NCBI GenBank assembly: GCA_905221605.1
Contig: CAJNDS010002629.1
Coordinates: forward strand, 273,788 to 337,787
Length of the DNA stretch: 64,000 nt
Direction: 5' to 3'
From: Symbiodinium natans
Lineage: Eukaryota > Sar > Dinophyceae > Suessiales > Symbiodiniaceae
Under the pieces are notes generated by a model that saw nothing but the letters and a program-made list of their open reading frames with translations, was not told the origin of the DNA and did no database searches. Position 1 is the first letter of the stretch. Every line of letters begins with the position of its first letter. Both the position numbers and the translations under genes were made by a program. Of the stretch, positions 56,236 to 64,000 are shown one piece after another.

Positions 56236-56580
56236 AGGGCTGGAGAGGCTGGAGGGGCTGGAGGAACTGGAGGAACCTGGAGGCTGAAGGGATGGGCTGG
56301 AGCTGGAGGGGCTGGAGGGGGCTGGAGGGGGCTGGAGGGGGCTGGAGGGGGCTGGAGGGGCTGGCTGGCTGGAGGGGCTGCTGCAAGGGCTGGAGGGGTT
56401 GGAGAGGCTAGAGGGGCTGGAGGAACTGGAAGAACTGGAGCGGCTGGAGGAACCTGGAGGCTGAAGGGGCGCCTGGAGGGGCTGGCTGGAGGGGCGGGCT
56501 GGAGGGGCTGGCTGGAGGGCTCTGCAGGGGCTGGAGGGGTTGGAGGGGCTGGAGGGGAGGGGCTGGAGGGCTTGTGCTTT
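56236..56580 (+). repeat. GGCTGGAGG minisatellite
   Basis: About 35 copies of a GGCTGGAGG-like 9-mer (variants GGCTGGAGGGG, GAACTGGAG). Antisense frames of 127 and 181 codons translate to Pro/Ser/Ala runs and follow from the repeat; I do not call a gene. The strand is G-rich. Confidence 0.9.
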
Positions 56581-56775
56581 AACCCCTCCTCTCCCCTCCC
56601 CTCCCCTCCCCAATTTTCCACCTCACTTCGCAGAGCGCCACCCCACGCACCGCGTCGCACCTGCAACCTGCTCCCCGACCCCATCACCCCCAACAAGCCC
56701 CCTTGCAACAATTTACTACACCCACACCACTCGCACCTAACCCCTCCTGCCCCTCCACTCCAAACTACCAACCTG

Positions 56776-57025
56776 AAGTTATCATAATTATGATGACTTC
56801 AACTTCCCCATCATAAGTTATCATAATTATGATAACTTTAGCTTCCCGATCTAAATTATCATAATTATGATAACTTCAAGTTCTTTATCTCAGAGTATGA
56901 TAAATATGATAAGCAACTTTTCATAATTATGATAAGTTATTATAATTATGATAAGTTATCATAAGTTATCATACTTATGATAAGGTATCATAATTATGAT
57001 AAATTGTCATAGTTATCATAAGCTA
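56776..57025. repeat. ATCATAATTATGAT palindrome cluster
   Basis: About eight copies of TTATCATAATTATGATAA or close variants, each a perfect or near-perfect palindrome, separated by CTTCAACTTCCC-like or TAAG linkers. Confidence 0.88.
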
Positions 57026-57302
57026 TCCTCCTCGCCCTTTCCCGTTAAAAGTGCTTACAGCTTAAAGACCTTAGTACAAAAAACTGTACTAAAGCGCAAA
57101 GAAAACAATGCTTATGATGCAGAGACTTTGGTACACTATGATGCGTCAAGACACAATGAAATTATGCTTGCGATCTAGACACTGTGCCCTTTGAGATAGT
57201 TGAGAAGAAAAAAATGGCCGCGTGCCAATATTGATTGCTTGTAACGGAGTGATTCCAAGTCTTGCTTATCGGGGGGTAAGTGTTCGTAAATTTCACCAAA
57301 AA

Positions 57303-57640
57303 CATGACAATTTTTCCGCTGAATATGTGTCAGTAGAGCCGTGCTACCACAAAAAAAGCATGACACATTTTTCGCGGAATATGTGTCACCAGAGTTCTCT
57401 TAGCAACATAAACATGACACTTTTCCCGCGGAATATGTGTCAGTAGAGCTGTGCTAACACAAAAAGCATGACACATTTTCCGCGGAATATGTGTCAGTAG
57501 AGGCGTGCTAACAAAAAAAAGCATGACACATTTTCCGCGGAATATGTGTCACGAGAGTTCTGCTAAGACAAAAAGCATGACACATTTTTCGCGGAATATG
57601 TGTCAGTAGAGCCGTGCTAACACAAAAAAGCATGAGAAGT
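57303..57640. repeat. six-unit array with 54-56 bp period and GTGTCA dyad
   Basis: CATGACAC-type unit starts are at 57303, 57359, 57413, 57467, 57522, 57576 and a broken 57631. The first half of each unit is a dyad: TGACACAT, TTTCCGCGGAAT, ATGTGTCA. The second half (AGTAGAGCCGTGCTAACACA) is also conserved but varies more (two units have CCAGAGTTCT or CGAGAGTTCT). It looks superficially like a CRISPR array; see rejected items. Confidence 0.92.
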
Positions 57641-57712
57641 GCACCTATCTGTGAATAGCAAGATTGGTATTTCTAATTAGGGAGAGACAAGGGAGATATA
57701 TAAAGCTTTGAT
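57640..57712 (+). repeat. displaced fragment of the polypyrimidine repeat
   Basis: CACCTATCTGTGAATAGCAA through GGGAGATATATAAAGCTTTG is nearly identical to 59,034-59,102, 59,687-59,757 and 61,110-61,180. It is an isolated piece of the 58.8-63.7 kb family placed 1.1 kb before it, with an AT-rich stretch following (57713-57900). Confidence 0.85.
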
Positions 57713-57917
57713 TAAATGATTTACATCATGTAATTTAAACAATTTAAACAATTCAAATAATGTAAATACATTATATAGTTTAAATAGTTGAAATCCGAAA
57801 AGGGGGGGGAACCACCCTCCCCGCCCCCTAAGAATTAAATAATGTAAATAATTTCAATCCGAAACCTCCCCGTCGTACTTAAATTAATCACTATTTAATT
57901 CTTGGGAGGGGGGGAAG

Positions 57918-58490
57918 CTCCGGGCAAAATTTGGCCAAATCGAGCCGCGCATTTCTCATCGCATACGAAGAGCTGCCCGATTTGGCCAAATTTTGCCCGG
58001 AGGCTGCTTGGCAAAATTTGGCCAAATCGAGCCACGCATTTCTCATCGCCTACGAAGAGCAGCCCGATTTGACCAAATTTTGCCCGAAAGCTGCTCGGCA
58101 AAATTTGGCCAAATCGAGCCGCGCCTTTCTCATCGCCTACGAAGAGCAGCCCGATTTGGCCAAATTTTGCCCGAAAGCTGCTCGGCAAAATTTGGCCAAA
58201 TCGAGCCGCGCCTTTCTCATCGCCTACGAAGAGCAGCCCGATTTGGCCAAATTTTGCCCGAAAGCTGCCCGGCAAAATTTGGCCAAATCGAGCCGCGCCT
58301 TTTTCATCGCCTACGAAGAGCAGCCCGATTTGGCCAAATTTTGCCCGGAGGCTGCTTGGCAAAATTTTGCCAAATCGAGCCGCGCATTTCTCATCGCGTA
58401 CGACGAGCAGCCCGATTTGGCCAAATTTTGCCCGCAGACTGTCCGGCAAAATTTGGCCAAATCCAGCCGCACGTTTCCCATTGTTGGGCC
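57918..58490. repeat. TTTGGCCAAA array, 87-bp period, about seven units
   Basis: Units begin at about 57920, 58007, 58094, 58181, 58268, 58355 and 58442 (exactly 87 bases apart). Each contains GGCAAAATTTGGCCAAATCG, then CTTTCTCATCGCCTACGAAG, then the inverse CGATTTGGCCAAATTTTGCC. Because 87 is 29 codons, frames stay open on both strands: 207 codons twice on + (57931-58551, 57993-58613) and 217 on - (58545-57895). The predicted 29-residue repeats (LAKSSRAFLIAYEEQPDLAK) are therefore expected from the period and are not good evidence for a protein. Confidence 0.92.
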
Positions 58491-58494
58491 CTTT

Positions 58495-58790
58495 GGGGCC
58501 GTTTTTTTGGGGCCAAATTGGGCCCAAAGGGCAAATGTTGCCCAAAATTAGCCAAAGGAGAAAAAAGAGCCCACTTCATAAACTGTATAAACCTTATAAG
58601 TAGCTCTACATAATTCTTTTACCCCACCCCCCCCCCCCAGCCCTCCTCCACCTTTCGTGCCCTCTACCTCAAAAACGAAGGCTTGTACTTGCACTTGTAC
58701 TTGTAATGTACTCGTATAGGCGCAGAGTGTGCCTAGGTCACTTGAGAAGTTTTGAGTGGTGCAGCAAACCCAGCTGATGCTCATGATTTC
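58495..58790. other. spacer between arrays with a C run
   Basis: GGGCCCTTTGGGGCCG-type words, then a thirteen-base C run at about 58,628-58,640 and CTTGTACTTGCACTTGTACT words at 58,682-58,703. No gene seen. Confidence 0.6.
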
Positions 58791-61700
58791 TCTGTCTCCC
58801 TATATATGGGCGATGGAACGGGTGTCCTTTTTGATCGTTTTCTGCATCTTCAAGGGAGAAAAAAGGACCCCCCAAGAAGGAAAAGTAACATAAGAAAAAG
58901 GGAGGGACATTGAAGAGATCCTCTCTTTACTTAGTCATTCCCTGTCATCTCTTCTTATCTGTTGTTTTTCTTAGTCGCTTCAAAACGCAAAATAAGGGAA
59001 AGGCGATTTCCTGAAGAGGAGGAAGGGTACTGTACCTATCTGTGAATAGCAAGATTGGTTTTTTCTCATTAGGGAGAGACAAGGGAGATATATAAAGCTT
59101 TGCGACAAGTTTTGTCACTCCGTCTCCTTGCTTCCTGTCTGTTCTATTCCTTGCAGAGATCAGGGAGAGAGGATAGATAAAGAAGAGTGCCATCTTCTTT
59201 GCGCCTTGTTTTGTCTCTCCCTCTCCTTTATTCATCTCTCTTCTATTCTTTTCTTGGCTCTTCCCATTAAAATTGTGTTCCTTTCATCGCTCCTCTCTCC
59301 TTCTCTTTCCCTTCTCTTCTGCTGTTCCCCCTTAAATGACAAAAAACACAAGAAAGGAAGAACAAGAGGGGAATGGAGGCCCTTTTCCTGTCTTCTCCTG
59401 CTGCAATGAATAAGGAAAAGAGCATAGGAGATAAGGAAGGGAATTGAAGAGTAAATGGGCGATGGAACTGGAACGGGTGTTCCTTTTGAGAGTTTTCTGC
59501 ATCTTCAAGGGAGAAAAAAGACATCCCCCAAGAAGGAAAAGTAACATAAGAGATAGGGAGGAAAATTGAAGAGCTCCTCTCTTTACCTAGTCATTCCCTG
59601 TCCTCTCTTCTTATCTGTTGTTTTTCTTAGTCGCTTCAAAAAGCAAAATAAGGGAAAGGCGATTTCCTGAAGAGGAAGAAGGGCACCTATCTATCTGTGA
59701 ATAGCAAGATTGGTTTTTTCTCATTAGGGAGAGACAAGGGAGATATATAAAGCTTTGCGACAAGTTTTGTCACTCCGTCTCCTTGCTTCCTGTCTGTTCT
59801 ATTCCTTGCAGAGATCAGGGAGAGAGGATAGATAAAGAAGAGTGCCGTCTTCTTTGCGCCTTGTTTTGTCTCTCCCTCTCCTTTATTCATCTCTCTTCTA
59901 TTCTTTTCTTGGCTCTTCCCATTAATATTGTGTTATTGTTATCTCTCCTCGCTCCTTCTCTTTCCCTTCTCTTCTGCTGTTCCCCCTTAAATGACAAAAA
60001 CGCAAGAAAGGAAGAACAAGAGGGGAAGGAGGCCCTGTTCTTTTCACAATGGATGGGGCAAGTGAGCGGGGTTGGCTCCTTGCCCGTAGACCCTCCCCAT
60101 GCTTCAGCATATTCTTCCTCTCGCCCTATCGCCTCTCTGTTCTTTTCCTTGTTCCCAAACGGAAAAAGTGAACGGGTTCCTGAAGACGAGAGAGGGCGCC
60201 TGTTTTTCTAATTATAGAGGGAAAAGGGAAAGACAAGGATGATAGATAAAGAAGAGTGCGATCCGTCTCCTTGTTTCTTGTCTTTTCTCTTCTTTTCAAT
60301 ACCCTTCCAGAAAATTAAAATGGCATCCTTGTTGTCTCTCCTCTCTCACTTCTCTTTCCCTTCTCTCCTTCTATTTCCGTTTAGCTGTTAAACCACAATA
60401 AAGGAACTTGTATGATAAGGGCAGTGGGAGGGTAAGCAGAGGGTGACTCCTTGAGTGTGGACCTTGCCATACTTCATCATATCACTCTTTTCGGCCTATC
60501 TCTTCTGCTCTTTTCCTTACCCTTCTCCTTTTCATAATTCTTCCTGCTTAGTTTTTCTTATTTCGAAAAGAAAAAGGGAAGGGAGAGATAAGGGAGATGG
60601 GATGGATTAAGAAGAGCGCCATCTTCTTTGCAACTTGTTTTGTCTCTCCTTCTCCTTTATTCATCTCTCTTCCATTCTTTTCTTGGCTCTTCCCATTAAA
60701 ATTGTGTTCCTTTCATCGCTCCTCTCCCCTTCTCTTTCCCTTCTCTTCTCCTGTTCCCCTTTATATGACAAACACACAAGAAAGGAAGAACAAGAGGGGA
60801 ATGGAGGCCCTTTTCCTGTCTTCTCCTGTTGCAATGAATAAGGAAAAGAGCATAGGAGATAAGGAAGCGAATTGAAGAGTAAATGGGCGATGGAACGGGC
60901 GTTTCTTTTGAGAGTTTTCTGCATCTTCAAGGGAGAAAAAAGGATATCCCCCAAGGAGGAAACGTAACATAAGAGATAGGGAGGAAAATTGAAGAGCTCC
61001 TCTCTTTACCTAGTCATTCCCTGTCCTCTCTTCTTATCTGTTGTTCTTCTTAGTCGCTTCAACAAGCAAAATAAGGGAAAGGCGATTTCCTGAAGAGGAA
61101 GAAGGGCACCTATCTATCTGTGAATAGCAAGATTGGTTTTTTCTAATTAGGGAGAGACAAGGGAGATATATAAAGCTTTGCGACAAGTTTTGTCACTCCG
61201 TCTCCTTGCTTCCTGTCTGTTCTATTCCTTGCAGAGATAAGGGAGAGAGGATAGATAAAGAAGAGTGCCATCTTCTTTGCGCCTTGTTTTGTCTCTCCCT
61301 CTCCTTTATTCATCTCTCTTCTATTCTTTTCTTGGCTCTTCCCATTAAAATTGTGTTCCTTTCATCGCTCCTCTCTCCTTCTCTTTCCCTTCTCTTCTGC
61401 TGTTCCCCCTTAAATGACAAAAACGCAAGAAAGGAAGAACAAGAGGGGAATGGAGGCCCTGTTCTTTTCACAATGGATGGGGCAAGTGAGCGGGGTTGGC
61501 TACTTGCCCGTAGACCCTCCCCATGCTTCAGCAAATTCTTCCTCTCGCCCTATCGCCTCTGTTCTTTTCCTTGTTCCCAAACGGAAAAAGTGAACGGGTT
61601 CCTGAAGACGAGAGAGGGCGCCTGTTTTTCTAATTATAGAGGGAAAAGGGAAAGACAAGGATGATAGATACGGAAGAGTGCCATCCGTCCCCTTGTTTCT

Positions 61701-63715
61701 TGTCTTTTCTCTTCTTTTCAATACCCTTCCAGAAAATTAACATGGCATCCTTGTTGTCTCTCCTCTCTCACTTCTCTTTCCCTTCTCTCCTTCTGTTTCC
61801 GTTTAGCTGATAAACCACAAGAAGGGAACTTGTATGATAAGGGCAGTGGGAGGGTAAGCAGAGGGTGACTCCTTGCGTGTGGACCTTGCCATACTTCATC
61901 ATATCACTCTTTTCGGCCTATCTCTTCTGCTCTTTTCCTTACCCTTCTCCTTTTCATAGTTCTTCCTGCTTAGTTTTTCTTATTTCGAAAAGAAAAAGGG
62001 AAGGGAGAGAAAAGGGAGAGGGGATGGATTAAGAAGAGCGCCATCTTCTTTGCAACTTGTTTTGTCTCTCCTTCTCCTTTATTCATCTCTCTTCCATTCT
62101 TTTCTTGGCTCTTCCCATTAAAATTGTGTTCCTTTCATCGCTCCTCTCTCCTTCTCTTTCCCTTCTCTTCTCCTGTTCCCCTTTATATGACAAAAATACA
62201 AGAAAGGAAGAACAAGAGGGGAATGGAGGCCCTTTTCCTGTCTTCTCCTGTTGCAATGACTAAGGAAAAGAGCATAGGAGATAAGGAAGGGAAGAGTAAA
62301 TGGGCGATGGAACGGGTGTTCCTTTTGAGAGTTTTCTGCATCTTCAAGGGAGAAAAAAGGACCCCCCAAGAAGGAAAAGTAATGCAAAATTGAAGAGCTC
62401 CTCTCTTTACCTAGTCATTCCCTGTCCTTTCTTCTTATCTGTTCTTTTTCTTATTCGCTTCAGAAAGCAAAATAAGGGAAAGGCGATTTCCTGAAGAGGA
62501 AGAAGGGCACTTATCGATTTGCGAAGAGCAAGATTGGTTTTTTTCTAATTAGGGAGAGACTTGCCCCGCCTGAGCCTCCCTGGCCTGCTTGTTGTGGCCA
62601 CATTCCGCTACAGTTGCCCCGCCTGAGTCTCCCTGGCCTGCTTATTGTGGCCACATTCCGGTACAGTTGCGCTTCCAGAAAAATGCCATCCTTGTCATCT
62701 CTCCTCTCTCACTTCCCTTTCCCTTCTCTCCTTCTGTTTCCTTTCAACTGATACAGCGCAAGAAAGGAACTTGTATGATAAGGCAGTGGAAGGGTAAGCA
62801 GAGGGTGACTCCTTGCGCGTGGACCTTGCCATACCCCCTCCTATCGGCCTATCCCTTCTATTCCTTTCCGTCCCCTTCTCCTTCTCATAGTTCTTCCTTT
62901 TTGTTTTCTTATTTCGAAAAGAAAGAGGGCAGGGAGAGATAAGGGGGAGAGGATAGATAAAGAAGAGTGCCATCTTCTCTGCGCCTTATTTTGTCTCTCC
63001 CTCTCCTTTATTCATCTCTCTTCTATTCTTTTCTTTGCTCTTCCCAGTACAAATGCAATCCTTTTTGTCTCTCCTCTCTCCTTCTTTCTCCCTTCTCTTC
63101 TCCTGTTCCCCTTGATGTGACAAAAACACAAGAAAGGAAGAACAAGAGGGGAATGGAGGCCCTGTTCCTTTCTTTTCCTGTTTCAATGGATGGGGAAAGT
63201 GAGCGGGGTTGGCTCCTTGTCCGTAGACCCTCCCCATGCTTCAGCAAATCCCTCCTCTCGCCTTATCGCCTCTGTTCTTTCCTTGTTCCCACATGGAAAA
63301 AGAAAACGGGTTCCTTTGCATGTTCATTGTTCTTCCTTTTGTTGTTTATTTGAAAAGGAAAAGAGCAAGAGAAGAAAGATGAAAACGAGCACCATCTTCT
63401 CCTAGCCTGATTTTGCACCTCCCTCTCCTGTCTTCATTTCTCTTCCATTCTTTTCATTGCTCTTCCCATTAAAATTGCATTCCTTTTGATCTCTCCTCTG
63501 ATCTGCGAAGAGCAAGAATGGTCTTGTCTTTTGAATTATAGAGGGAAACGGGAGAGGCAAGGAAGGGAGAGATGATAGATAAAGAAGAGTGCCATCCGTC
63601 TCCTTGTTTCTTGTCTCTTCTCTTCTTTTCAATCAATACCCTTCCAGAAAATTAAAATGGCCTCCTTGTTGTCTCTCCTCTCTCACTTCTCTTTCCCTTC
63701 TGCCGCAGCCAAACA
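58790..63715 (+). repeat. polypyrimidine/GGAGAGA higher-order repeat
   Basis: The strand alternates CT-rich and AG-rich tracts. The anchor GGAGAGACAAGGGAGATATA starts at 59073, 59728 and 61151, with a truncated copy at 62553. This gives one 655-bp unit and two of about 1,400 bp (1,423 and 1,402). The longer unit adds a block with AATGGATGGGGCAAGTGAGC and CCCTCCCCATGCTTCAGCA; that block recurs at 60,048, 61,471 and 63,186. Several frames of 90-150 codons recur in each unit (e.g. MLPVCSIPCRDQGERIDKEE at 59128, 59783 and 61206). They are Ser/Leu/Phe-rich, shift frame between copies, and are not called as genes. Confidence 0.9.
62561..62666 (+). repeat. 53-bp tandem duplication interrupting the polypyrimidine repeat
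   Basis: TTGCCCCGCCTGAGCCTCCC... at 62561-62613 is repeated at 62614-62666 with three base changes. It replaces the sequence that follows GGGAGAGAC in the other units, so it marks an insertion, substitution or junction. Confidence 0.88.
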
Positions 63716-63965
63716 GCGACTTTTTCACGCAGGCTGAAAAAAGAACACGCATACACAGATAGCAAAGAGAAACAAATGAAAATAAGAACAACCAGAAATT
63801 CGCAGTTCGTAATGGCGTGCGGCTAGGCCTAGAACCGCTGGGCATGAGATTTGCGTGCCATATGTAGGTGTAAATATGTATTTTTGTATTACGATATTTA
63901 TATTCGCTCTTTTTAAGCAATAAGAAAAACCCAAAGCTAAATAGACCCTAAAGGCGGCGGGCTCA

Positions 63966-64000
63966 TATATATATATACACACATATATATATATATTATA
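63966..64000. repeat. TA/CA dinucleotide microsatellite at the window end
   Basis: ATATATATATATACACACAT then ATATATATATATTATA. TA tracts of this kind border elements A and B, so another element boundary may lie here; the window stops too early to tell. Confidence 0.75.

Noticed and set aside
56226-56771. Proline-rich protein gene on the minus strand
   Set aside because: The frame is the translation of a GGCTGGAGG minisatellite; all three phases stay open and give similar Pro/Ser/Ala runs.
57303-57640. CRISPR array
   Set aside because: Repeats and intervening segments are both conserved, the host is clearly eukaryotic, and no cas-like gene is present. It is a dyad-containing tandem satellite.
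59128-61664. Recurring 90-150-codon ORFs in the polypyrimidine repeat as a gene family
   Set aside because: They are Ser/Leu/Phe-rich products of CT-rich DNA, differ in length by frame shifts between copies and show no codon-position pattern.

Overview
This window looks like nuclear DNA of an intron-rich protist. My best guess is a dinoflagellate, possibly of the Symbiodiniaceae type. Bases 1 to about 46,300 are of mixed, roughly even base composition and hold no long open reading frame. They do hold many short segments (30 to 280 bases) that read as protein with G or C favoured at third codon positions. These are usually bounded by a pyrimidine-rich tract plus CAG upstream and a GT-type donor downstream, and adjacent segments often agree in splice phase. 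Plant-type TTTAGGG-like words, long G or C homopolymers, tiny exons and apparently non-GT donors fit a dinoflagellate, but no species-specific marker such as an intact spliced leader was seen. Another intron-rich alga is possible.

Gene-bearing part (1-46,300). The best multi-exon models are: + strand 1797-4559, 12243-15969, 18073-18905, 23328-23622 and 31774-34411; - strand 20709-21557. Better isolated exons lie at 8002-8263 (-), 9320-9544 (+), 9899-10033 (-), 11244-11723 (-), 27627-27737 (-), 37536-37942 (-), 38860-39129 (+), 40606-41211 (-), 44839-45089 (-) and 45462-45545 (+). No product could be assigned to a named family with confidence. Coding calls rest on reading frame, composition and splice signals, not on homology, so confidences are moderate. 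Exons occur on both strands.

Satellite part (46,300-64,000). At about 46.3 kb the sequence changes abruptly into a chain of unrelated repeat blocks, most built from inverted repeats. Two blocks (about 46,297-48,648 and 48,646-51,628) look like discrete elements. Each has terminal inverted repeats made of a TA-dinucleotide tract, a poly-C/poly-G run and a short unique word, and each carries a different palindrome-rich interior: a CTCGAG-centred array, a 121-base-armed palindrome, and a telomere-word array with a 375-bp period. Then follow a 3-kb AT-rich ATTTAAAT array punctuated by a conserved 52-bp GC-rich island; two separate arrays of a TTTGGCCAAA palindrome family (98-bp and 87-bp periods); a 138-bp TCATC-rich array; a GGCTGGAGG minisatellite; an ATCATAATTATGAT palindrome cluster; a 55-bp array around ACACATTTTCCGCGGAATATGTGT-like dyads; and a 5-kb polypyrimidine higher-order repeat with 0.66-kb and 1.4-kb periods. 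The window ends in a TA microsatellite.

The most unusual point is that unrelated sequence families are all organised the same way, as palindromes with short GC-rich loops, and that two of them sit inside poly-C/TA-capped units. This may be an undescribed class of composite repeat element.
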